64,000 bases of DNA from Arcicella lustrica (lineage in GTDB: Bacteria; Bacteroidota; Bacteroidia; Cytophagales; Spirosomataceae). Under the pieces are notes generated by a model that was not told the DNA's origin, did not search any database, and saw nothing but the letters and a program-made list of their open reading frames with translations. The DNA lies in NCBI RefSeq assembly GCF_034930985.1, contig NZ_JAYGIM010000009.1, forward strand, positions 1 to 64,000. Reading direction: 5' to 3'. Shown piece after piece: positions 17,977-26,700 of this stretch. The position numbers were made by a program, and so were the translations under genes. The stretch's first letter is position 1. The number at the start of each line of letters is the position of its first letter.

Positions 17977-18260
17977 TTTTTCAAGAAAAGACAGTTTAGC
18001 ATAGTAAATTATTTTTGATTTTCTCCCCCTAAATTGCAAGACTAAATAAAAATTATTGTGATTATAATTGTACTATTCTAATTACTTTTCTAAATAATAA
18101 TGTTGTTTTTACGGAAAAGTCAAGAATAGTTCTTTAATTTACCATTAACCATTTTTACTAATTAAATATTAAGCTGTTGATAATCAGCTGATTTTGAGAA
18201 GTAATCTTGAAAAGAAGGAAATCTTTCTTTTATAAACAAACTAAGTGCGTACGACGTAAT

Positions 18261-20591
18261 ATGAAAAATTATCTTAAACACGATGAGTGGTGTATCATCG
18301 AAGAGGGATTCAACCGTGAGTTCAACGAAATTACTGAATCTGTTTGTTCATTGGGCAACGGCAGAATGGGACAAAGAGGTAATTTTGAAGAAACTTTCAC
18401 TGGAAAAACACTTCAAGGAAATTATGTAGCAGGCGTATATTACCCCGACAAAACCCGTGTAGGTTGGTGGAAAAACGGCTATCCTGAATACTTTGCAAAA
18501 GTGTTGAATGCTGCCAACTGGATTGGCATTAAAGTAGAAATAGAAGAAGAAACTCTTGATTTACATACAGCAGAGGTATCCGATTTCAAACGTGTGCTGA
18601 ACATGAAAGAAGGTTATTTGCAACGTTCTTTCATTGCTACTTTGGCTTCTGGCAGACAAGTACAAATCAATACCATCCGTTTCAATTCAATTGTTGATGA
18701 TGAAGCTGGAGCGATTTCTTATTCAATTACTCCGCTCAATTTTGATGGAAAAATTGTTTTGACTCCTTTTATTGATGGCGACATTAAAAATAAGGATGCT
18801 AATTACGATGAAAAATTCTGGGATGAAGTACATAAAGAAACGGCTTTTGCCGAAGGTTATGTAGAAATGGTTACCAAGAAAACTGGTTTTCATGTAGTAA
18901 CTGGTCAGAAATTCCAAATCTTCCAAAATGGTAAAGCTGTTGATTTTAAAAGCCTTCCTCAAAAAGCAGAAAAATACGTTGCAAGCCAAGTTACTTTGTC
19001 TGTAAAAGCGAATGAAGCTACCGTTTTAGTTAAATATGCTTGTAATCTTTCTTCAGAAAATCATCCAATAGCAGAATTACTTCCTAAAGCAAAAGCTTAT
19101 TTGGCTAGTATAGAAGCCAAAGGTTTTGATAAAATGTTGGCTGAACAAGCTGAAAAATGGGCTGCTAAATGGGAAACAAATGATATTGTCATTGAAGGTG
19201 ATGTAGCTGCTCAACAAGGAATTCGTTTCAATATTTTTCAGATGAACCAAACTTATACTGGTGAAGATGCTCGTTTGAACATTGGACCAAAAGGTTTTAC
19301 TGGAGAAAAATATGGTGGCTCAACATATTGGGATACCGAAGCGTATTGTATCCCTTTTTATTTAGCTACTGCCGACCAACAAGTTGCTCGTAACTTATTG
19401 GTATATCGTTGGAAACAATTAGGAAAAGCCATTGAGAATGCTCAGAAATTGGGTTTCAAAGATGGTGCAGCATTGTATCCGATGGTGACGATGAATGGTG
19501 AAGAATGCCATAACGAATGGGAAATTACTTTTGAAGAAATTCACCGTAATGGTGCCATTGCTTATGCTATTTATGATTACGTAAATTATACTGGTGATGA
19601 AGCATATCTAGCTGAATACGGTTTTGAAGTACTTCTAGGTATTGCTCGTTTCTGGTCGCAAAGAGTAAACTGGTCGGAAGCAAAAAAACAATATGTAATG
19701 CTAGGTGTTACAGGACCAAACGAATACGAAAACAACGTAAATAATAACTGGTACACAAGTTATTTTGCGGTTTGGTGTATGAAATATTTGATTGAAGTAA
19801 GCGAAAAAATCAAAGCTTCTAATCCTGAACGTTATAATGAATTAGCTAGTCTGACTAACCTTAACGAAACGGATGAATTTGATAGATTAAATCATATCAT
19901 TCGTAATATGTACTTGGGCGAGGATAAAGAATTGGGTATTTTCTTACAGCAAGACGGTTTCTTAGATAAAGAATTAATCAAAGTAAGTAATCTGCCTGCT
20001 CAAGAAAGACCAATTAATCAAAAATGGTCTTGGGATAGAATTTTACGTTCTTGCTTTATCAAACAAGCAGACGTTTTACAAGGAATCTATTTCTTTGAAG
20101 ATGATTTCGATGCTGAAACTATCAAACGCAATTATGATTTCTATGAACCAATGACGGTGCATGAATCTTCATTAAGTCCATGTGTGCATTCAATCATTGC
20201 GGCGAAGTTAGGCGATAAAGCTCGTTCTTACGAATTCTATCAACGTTCTGCTCGTTTAGATTTGGATGATTATAATAATGATACGGAAGATGGTTGTCAT
20301 ATTACTTCAATGGCAGGAACTTGGATGTCGATTGTAAAAGGCTTTGGAGGAATGAGAGTTCGTAATGGACAAGTATATTTAGCGCCATTTGTTCCTGAAA
20401 ACTGGACTTCATTCTCGTTTAAAATTCGTTTCAAAGGTAATTTATTGAACATCAAAACTTCTGCTCATGAAGTATTGATTGAAAATATATCGGGTGATGA
20501 TACCACAATTTTTGTACATAACGATGCCGTTGAATTAAAAGCAAAATCAACAGTAAGTATTGAACAAAAAGCTGTTGAAACAGTAGCTTAA
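18261..20591 (+). CDS. GH65 maltose phosphorylase
   Basis: A 776-residue cytosolic GH65 enzyme, normal length for maltose phosphorylase, which turns maltose and phosphate into glucose and beta-glucose-1-phosphate. The N-terminal beta-sandwich begins WCIIEEGFNREFNEITESV. The catalytic (alpha/alpha)6 barrel contains GEECHNEWEITFEEIHRN and the acid Glu488 in GVTGPNEYENN, equal within one residue to the known position in Lactobacillus maltose phosphorylase. The C-terminal part carries DTEDGCHITSMAGTWMS. I chose the ATG of MKNYLKHDEW; an earlier in-frame start adds 18 basic residues with no family support. pgmB lies immediately upstream, completing the pathway. Trehalose or kojibiose specificity is less likely but not excluded. 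Confidence 0.9.
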   Translation: MKNYLKHDEWCIIEEGFNREFNEITESVCSLGNGRMGQRGNFEETFTGKTLQGNYVAGVYYPDKTRVGWWKNGYPEYFAKVLNAANWIGIKVEIEEETLDLHTAEVSDFKRVLNMKEGYLQRSFIATLASGRQVQINTIRFNSIVDDEAGAISYSITPLNFDGKIVLTPFIDGDIKNKDANYDEKFWDEVHKETAFAEGYVEMVTKKTGFHVVTGQKFQIFQNGKAVDFKSLPQKAEKYVASQVTLSVKANEATVLVKYACNLSSENHPIAELLPKAKAYLASIEAKGFDKMLAEQAEKWAAKWETNDIVIEGDVAAQQGIRFNIFQMNQTYTGEDARLNIGPKGFTGEKYGGSTYWDTEAYCIPFYLATADQQVARNLLVYRWKQLGKAIENAQKLGFKDGAALYPMVTMNGEECHNEWEITFEEIHRNGAIAYAIYDYVNYTGDEAYLAEYGFEVLLGIARFWSQRVNWSEAKKQYVMLGVTGPNEYENNVNNNWYTSYFAVWCMKYLIEVSEKIKASNPERYNELASLTNLNETDEFDRLNHIIRNMYLGEDKELGIFLQQDGFLDKELIKVSNLPAQERPINQKWSWDRILRSCFIKQADVLQGIYFFEDDFDAETIKRNYDFYEPMTVHESSLSPCVHSIIAAKLGDKARSYEFYQRSARLDLDDYNNDTEDGCHITSMAGTWMSIVKGFGGMRVRNGQVYLAPFVPENWTSFSFKIRFKGNLLNIKTSAHEVLIENISGDDTTIFVHNDAVELKAKSTVSIEQKAVETVA

Positions 20592-20608
20592 ACACAAGTA
20601 ATAATTTG

Positions 20609-20646
20609 AAAGCCCTCAAGAGATTTTCTTTTGAGGGCTTTTTTGT
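20609..20646 (+). terminator. Intrinsic terminator after the GH65 gene
   Basis: An 11-bp stem (AAAGCCCTCAA at 20609-20619 with 20631-20641) extends by weaker pairs and is followed by a T-run. It ends the maltose-phosphorylase transcript. Confidence 0.85.
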
Positions 20647-20885
20647 TTTATTGGCAATAACTAGAAATAGTAATACTAATTTTTCTAGCGTACCGTAAAA
20701 TAAATTTTTATGCAGAAATTAAGGAGTAATTATTCTTTCAAATAGCCATTAAAGTAATTTTATGGCGCTTAGAATTCATCTTTGGTATTATTTATTTTTA
20801 AATTCTAGCAGTACAAAATGTAACCAACTGAGTATAGAAGGGATATTATTAAAAACATGATTAATCATTTTTAAAGAGGAAAATA

Positions 20886-21653
20886 ATGATTATTTACGAT
20901 ACGCCCAAATTTCAAATTGATTACCTTGAAAAAGAAGGAATTTCATTCAATTCATTTGTCAATTGCAATAATGCTGATGATTTTATAGGTATTATTAAAG
21001 ATTATCGGGTGCATTTCGATAATGTTGGTGGCATTAATAAAGCATTATGGGATAATACCAATCTTACTTTTACAATACCTCCAGATTTACAAAAATGGGT
21101 TGATAGTTTTCTGAATATGCCAGATTGGCAAAAGCTAAATCAACTTTATGTTCCTCCTAAACTTGGTTTTGTTATCAGTACCGATACTGCTTCCCATCTT
21201 TCAGTAGTTGATGTTTTTGAGAATTCCCAAACGGGCTTTAGACCACATTTTTTTGTGAATAAAGAAGAAGCTGTTGAATGGATGTTTAAGCCTAATAATA
21301 CACCTAAATCTTTACCAGTACCACCTGAAATTAAAATTTTACATGACGTAATTCCTCATAAAACACGCATAGAGCTTACTATTGATAGTGAAGATTTAAG
21401 TGAATATCTTTTTATGCTTAATAAATTGCTTAGAAGTAGAAAACTCACACAAAAGCACACCGAAAACTATTTAAAATTAACAAAAAGAGAAAGAGAAATT
21501 TTGGGCTTGATTATTCACGGAATGACTGATAAGCTTATCGCAACCCATCTTTGTCTTTCGTATGAAACGATAAGAACACATAGAAAAAACATTATGACCA
21601 AACTTGAGTGTAAGAAAGCATCGCAATTATCTATTTACGCTTACTTTTTGTAG
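20886..21653 (+). CDS. LuxR-type regulator with unusual N-terminal sensor-like domain
   Basis: This 255-residue protein ends in a LuxR/GerE helix-turn-helix (about residues 193-250: LTKREREILGLIIHGMTDKLI, then YETIRTHRKNIMTKL). The N-terminal 140 residues are not a receiver domain and have no phospho-Asp site. Their pattern (PPKLGFVIS, then FFVNKEEAVEWMF) resembles STAS/SpoIIAA-like domains of Bacteroidota, which is inference. The start is supported by an AGAGGA ribosome-binding site 5 to 10 bases upstream. It is the first plus-strand gene after the maltose block and precedes a LytTR gene and the giant secreted protein, but control of these is not shown. Confidence 0.8.
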   Translation: MIIYDTPKFQIDYLEKEGISFNSFVNCNNADDFIGIIKDYRVHFDNVGGINKALWDNTNLTFTIPPDLQKWVDSFLNMPDWQKLNQLYVPPKLGFVISTDTASHLSVVDVFENSQTGFRPHFFVNKEEAVEWMFKPNNTPKSLPVPPEIKILHDVIPHKTRIELTIDSEDLSEYLFMLNKLLRSRKLTQKHTENYLKLTKREREILGLIIHGMTDKLIATHLCLSYETIRTHRKNIMTKLECKKASQLSIYAYFL

Positions 21654-21655
21654 GT

Positions 21656-21699
21656 TTTTTGGTATAAAATACCACGCATGCGGTATTTTATACCAAAAA
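21656..21699. terminator. Perfect 18-bp inverted repeat after the LuxR-type gene
   Basis: Arms 21656-21673 and 21682-21699 pair completely around an 8-nt loop. The stem begins with five T and ends with five A, so no unpaired U-run follows on either strand. Position just after the stop suggests a terminator, also for the small minus-strand frame at 21731-21823. Confidence 0.55.
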
Positions 21700-21730
21700 C
21701 AGTGATTCTATATTTGTTGAATAAAACAAC

Positions 21731-21823
21731 TTAGTCATCCAACAAATGCCAATAACGATAGCATACGTTTAGTGCTATGAGTTCTTGGCTTTCTGATGGT
21801 TGAGTGAACATTGGTTTTAACAT
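21731..21823 (-). CDS. Possible 30-residue peptide gene
   Basis: A minus-strand ATG frame encodes 30 residues beginning MLKPMFTQPSESQE and ending in an aromatic, Cys-containing segment (NVCYRYWHLLDD). It lies alone in a gap of about 370 bases between the LuxR and LytTR genes and faces the inverted repeat at 21656-21699, which could terminate it. No ribosome-binding site is obvious and no family is recognised. A frame of this length can arise by chance. Confidence 0.3.
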   Translation of the reverse strand: MLKPMFTQPSESQELIALNVCYRYWHLLDD

Positions 21824-21877
21824 TTTTAGTGTTTTTATATTAAATTATTTAGGCCGAAAATGAAGTAGTTTCTCGTT

Positions 21878-21906
21878 AAAATACCTAGTTCTGGGTATTT
21901 TTTAAG
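21878..21906 (+). terminator. Small hairpin with T-run upstream of the LytTR gene
   Basis: AAAATACC (21878-21885) pairs with GGTATTTT (21894-21901) around an 8-nt loop and is followed by more T. It looks like a weak intrinsic terminator or attenuator about 120 bases before the LytTR start codon. Confidence 0.4.
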
Positions 21907-22022
21907 TGTTATTATAAAATTACCTTTATCAAACAAACAGAACAGATAGATTTAGAGCCTTATTAGCTCTTAAACAGCCTACCAATCTTATCGTTTTGAA
22001 TTAATAAATTGAAGAGTAAACC

Positions 22023-22382
22023 ATGAAAAATCAAAAAGACTCAGAAAAAGAAATCGTGAATGTAGGAGTTGATAAAATTGAAGTTTCAGATATTGTGATG
22101 TTACAAGCTACAATTAACTACACTATCATTTATATGAATAATGGGAAACAATACCTTTCTGCTAAAACTATAAAAAGTTACGAGACCCTTTGCAAAAAAG
22201 AGAGCTTCCTCCGAATTCATCGCTCATACATCATTAATAGCGAGTATTTAACAGATTATAGTTTTGTCAATAGTTATGTCATTCTAAGCAATACAATGAA
22301 AGCCTCAATATCCAGAAGATGCAGGAATCAGTTTAAAATGTACTATGTACAACGAAAGAAAAGAATGGCTACACAAAAATAA
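22023..22382 (+). CDS. Stand-alone LytTR DNA-binding domain protein
   Basis: At 119 residues this is little more than one LytTR domain, which binds DNA through beta-strands. Family marks are EVSDIVMLQATINYTIIYM, then the LRIHRSYIINSEYL stretch at about residues 72-85, and ISRRCRNQF near the end. There is no receiver domain, so it is not a classical two-component regulator. It lies 171 bases before the beta-helix gene and 1.4 kb before the giant T9SS protein. Control of these surface genes is a reasonable but untested guess. Confidence 0.85.
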   Translation: MKNQKDSEKEIVNVGVDKIEVSDIVMLQATINYTIIYMNNGKQYLSAKTIKSYETLCKKESFLRIHRSYIINSEYLTDYSFVNSYVILSNTMKASISRRCRNQFKMYYVQRKKRMATQK

Positions 22383-22553
22383 GATAGCTTACTTAACTTT
22401 TTTTATTGAACAAAGTAATGCTAAATACCATATTTGAAAATTATTTACCGTATAATAAGTTTTAAGAGTTGTTTTTTTAATGTATTGTAAATCATATTGT
22501 TATAATTTTTACTATTGCTTCATAATTAGTATTTAACTAAAACTTTTAAGGTC

Positions 22554-23606
22554 ATGAAAAAACTTGTACTAATCTTCGCTTTATTATTTATTAATCTTAC
22601 CATTTTCTCACAGACTATTCGTAGAGTAAATAATACTCCAGGGCTTAATGATCCTGCAGTTTACGCCACGGCTCAAGACGCTCATGATGCTGCGGTGGCA
22701 GGGGATATAATTCAACTAGAACCAAGTAATGATGATAATTATGGAGACTTAAAAGTTTCAAAAAAAATAAGTATTATTGGCATAGGTTACGATTTAGCTA
22801 ATACTCCAAATACCTTTTTTGATAAAAGAACTCCCAAACTTGGTAATGTATATTTTGAAAATGAAAGTGCTAATAGTTCTATTATGGGAGTAGAGGTTTC
22901 TTCTTATATTTATGTTTACGATATGAACATTTCTATTACAAGGTGTAAGATCTATTATGTTTATTTGAATCAATCCAGTACTATATTAAATGGTACTTTC
23001 CCTAAAGCGACAAAAGTTAATATTAGTCAAAATTTAATTGCTTCTACTATTTATTGTTCAGGTGAGGACGTAGGTTATAACTGTAATATTTCTAATAATA
23101 TTTTTAAGGGAGGAGGTTATGTTTATGGATTTAAAAACTCTGTAATTAATAATAATGTATTTGCTACTTCTTCCCCCGTTTTGTATGATGCTAAAGGATG
23201 TGTGTTTTCAAACAATATTATAGATGCTAGAAATGCAAGTTCTACTTACAAAGCGATAAATACTGATGTAACTGGAACAACAGTTTCTAATAACTTATGT
23301 ACAAGTGTTGCAGGTTTGCCAACAGGTGCAGGAAATGTTAATAGTGCTACAGCGGCTTCCGTATTCAAAGTGACTAATCCTTGGGCAGTAAGCCCCTTTG
23401 TAGATTCAAATGTAGAACTTTCTGCTACTTCTCCTGCTAAAACAGTTGGTGTGGGGAGTACAGCCATTGGAGCATTTGCTGGAGGGACACCTTACATTCC
23501 ATCTGGGGTTCCTAATACTCCAGTGATAACTACGTATATTAATACAGGTTCTGGAAATTCTACTACTCCACTAACTGTTACAATAAGCGTTCGTTCTAGC
23601 AATTAG
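22554..23606 (+). CDS. Secreted protein with parallel beta-helix-like repeats
   Basis: This 350-residue protein has a signal peptide (MKKLVLIFALLFINLTIFSQ). The region of about 50-250 alternates short hydrophobic strands with Asn-rich turns (NISQNLIASTIYC, NISNNIFKGGG, VINNNVFATS, VFSNNIIDA), the pattern of right-handed parallel beta-helices such as pectate-lyase-like proteins. No catalytic site is evident. The Ser/Thr-rich C-terminus (about the last 35 residues, ending TISVRSSN) is not a standard T9SS sorting domain. It is directly upstream of the giant T9SS protein and shares its likely surface or extracellular location. Substrate and function are unknown. Confidence 0.7.
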   Translation: MKKLVLIFALLFINLTIFSQTIRRVNNTPGLNDPAVYATAQDAHDAAVAGDIIQLEPSNDDNYGDLKVSKKISIIGIGYDLANTPNTFFDKRTPKLGNVYFENESANSSIMGVEVSSYIYVYDMNISITRCKIYYVYLNQSSTILNGTFPKATKVNISQNLIASTIYCSGEDVGYNCNISNNIFKGGGYVYGFKNSVINNNVFATSSPVLYDAKGCVFSNNIIDARNASSTYKAINTDVTGTTVSNNLCTSVAGLPTGAGNVNSATAASVFKVTNPWAVSPFVDSNVELSATSPAKTVGVGSTAIGAFAGGTPYIPSGVPNTPVITTYINTGSGNSTTPLTVTISVRSSN

Positions 23607-23644
23607 GATAAGTAATTATTTTGATAGAATTGGGTGATTTACTT

Positions 23645-23683
23645 TCATGAGACGGTTTTTAAGGTATAAAAATCGTCTCATGA
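23645..23683 (+). terminator. Stem-loop between the beta-helix gene and the giant gene
   Basis: Arms 23645-23660 and 23668-23683 pair over 16 positions with one G-U. It lies 39 bases after the stop codon. No U-run follows, so it may act as a 3-prime stabiliser rather than a strict terminator. Confidence 0.5.
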
Positions 23684-23782
23684 ATTCACTATGTCTATAT
23701 TTTAAGTAATTGTTTCTCATCGCATCTTTCATTATCACAAAAATTGCTTTATAATATTGCCCACCGATAAACATTTGCTCTT

Positions 23783-26700
23783 ATGAAAACTCGTATTTTC
23801 TTAAGTTTAATGTTATTGATTTGCTTTTGCCTTTCAGTAACGCAAGCTCAAAATATAAATAGGGTAGAGTATTTCATTGACCAAGACCCGGGTTTTGGCA
23901 AAGGAACTGCTTTAGTAATTAACCCCAATATTGTGGTGTCGGGTACTTATTCCATCCCGCTCTCATCCATGGAAATTCCAAATGGTTTACATCTTTTGGC
24001 AGTAAGAGCCAAAGATGTAAATAATAATTGGAGTGTTACATCAATTAGTACTTTTATGAAAGATAATATAACTTCTGCTACTCCATTGAGTTACATTAGT
24101 TATGCTGAGTACTTTATCGACAATGACCCTGGATTTGGTAAAGGAACTACTGTTAATTTAGAAAAAAGTAGTCAGATAAATAACTTTAGTTTCACCATAC
24201 CTCTTGCTCAAGATTTACCTAAGGGAGTACATTATTTAAATTTCAGGGTTAGAGATTTATCCGGGAAATGGAGTGTAGTTGCTATTAAACCTATTTTTAA
24301 AGAAGATAGCCCTTTAGAAATGACTTTATCTAATATTGCTAAAGTAGAATATTTTATTGATAAAGACCCCGGTTTTGGCAAAGGGTATGATGTTGCTTTT
24401 ACCACTGGAACAAATATTAATAACTTGTCGTTTACAGCTAATTTATCGGGTGTTCTTAGTGGGGAACACCAAATGTTTATTCGTGTAAAAGATACTAAAG
24501 GAAATTGGAGTTCCGTTGGTCTTAGAAAATTTACGCTCTGTAATGATGCTACTAGTATAAAAATTAATGTTCCATCTTCAACAACTGTTTGTCAAGGACA
24601 ATCAATACAATTGAGTGTTCCAAGTGGATATAGATATCAATGGCAAAAAAATGGGAACAATATTTATGATGCTATTGCTAATACTTATCAAGTTACTGAA
24701 TCTGGTCAATATCAAGTTGCTATTGTTAATAACTCATGCTTGTTTACAAGTAATGCTGTTGATATTGTTGTTACTGCATTTCCAGAAAAGCCAAGTCTCC
24801 CTGTAAATTCTGTGGGTATTTGCGCTGGAAACTCAATAGTGCTAGATGCAAATGGATGTGATGGGATTTTGACTTGGTATGATGGAAATAATATTGTAAA
24901 TAAATTGGTATCGCCATCAGTAACAACTAATTATAGAGCTACTTGTACTAAAAATGGATGTACAAGTGAGAAGAGTGATATTCTGAAAGTAACCGTAAAT
25001 ACATTATTATCAGCACCAATAATTTCAAGTTCTTCAAATGACATTTGTCAAGGAACTACTATAACTTTAACTGCTTCAGGATGCAATGGTATTGTGAAAT
25101 GGAATGATGATTCCGAGGGAAATACATTAACTGTTAAACCTAATAACACAACAACTTATTCAGCTTTTTGTAAAACTAATAATTGTACCAGTACTAATAC
25201 ATCTATTATTATTAAAGTAAAAAATACAACTGCTAATCAAACGGTTATCAATGCTGATAACCAAACGATTTGTAATGGAAGTACAGTTAACTTAAGCAGT
25301 AGTGGTTGTACAGGAAGCATTCTTTGGAGTACAGGTGCCATTACTAAAGATATTACGGTAAGTCCATCTGTTAACACAACTTATTCAGTTATTTGTACAC
25401 AAAATAACTGTATTGGAACCTCTGTTAACGCTGTGAAAATATCAGTAATTCCTTCGATTACAGCCCTAACAATCTCAGCTAAAGATGTATCTATTTGTAA
25501 GGGGAAAAGTACAATTTTAAGTGCTGGCTTTTGCTATGGCGTTACGCAATGGAATAATGGAGATATTGGGAGGAGTATTACGGTAAGTCCTACCATTTCT
25601 ACTACTTATACTGCTGTCTGCTTGAATAATGGTTGTTCAAGTAGCGTAAGTAATGCTATAAAAATAAATGTTTCTGAATGTGAAAATACAGCTATTTCTA
25701 TTACTGCTATAGAATATTTCATTGACAAAGATCCTGGTTTAGGAAAAGGGACTAATGTAAGTATAACCAATGCCTCTGCAATTACTAAAGATTTTAATGT
25801 TTCTTTGCCAAGCACACTTTCAGATGGAATACATACTTTGTCAGTAAGAGCTAAAGATTCAAAAGGAAGCTGGACTTCAGTTGCTATACGACCATTTGTG
25901 AAACAAAGTTTGAGCCAAAGCATTTTATCAACCATTACTCAATTAGAATATTTTTATGATAAAGATCCTGGTTATGGCAAGGGAACACAAATTACTGTTG
26001 CAAAACAAAATACTATTGATAACCTAAATATTACTTTACCGATTTCTAGTTCTTTAAGTGATGGATTACATTTTTTAACGATTCGGGCAAAAGATAGTAA
26101 AAATAGTTGGGGAGTGTCTGCAACCAAGGTTTTTCTGAAAAATGTAATATCAAATGTTGCACTATCAAATTTAACACAATTAGAGTATTTTGTAGATATT
26201 GACCCTGGTAATGGAAAAGGTATTGGAATTCCATTTACATCGGGACAGACATTGTCTAATTTTACATTTGATGTAAGTTTAAAGAATTTGAATTTGAGAG
26301 ATGGAGAACATTTTCTACAATTAAGAGCGAAAGATAATAAAGGAAATTGGAGTAGTGTTGGAACAAAAATATTCCAATCTTCAAATGAACTTGTTTCGAT
26401 TGGTTCTGTAGCGAATTCGTATTGCAATCAACAAACAGTAAATATCCCATATACTGTAAAAGGGACATTTGAAAGTGATAATGAATTTATTGTACAAGTT
26501 TCAAATTCTGATGGTTTGTTTGGTGACTATCCTACAGAAATTGGTCGTTTAAATTCAAAAATTAATGCATCAATTGCTTCTAGTATTCCTAATATTGTTG
26601 GAGATAAATATAGAATTCGCATTAAAAGTACTAACCCTGTTCGTTACAGCGACTCCAAATCTATTGTGTTTAAACAAAAACCTAATAGACCAACCATTTC

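Noticed and set aside
18171..18190. AGCTG...CAGCT inverted repeat before the maltose phosphorylase gene as an operator
   Set aside because: Only five pairs with an 8-base spacer in AT-rich sequence; too weak to call.
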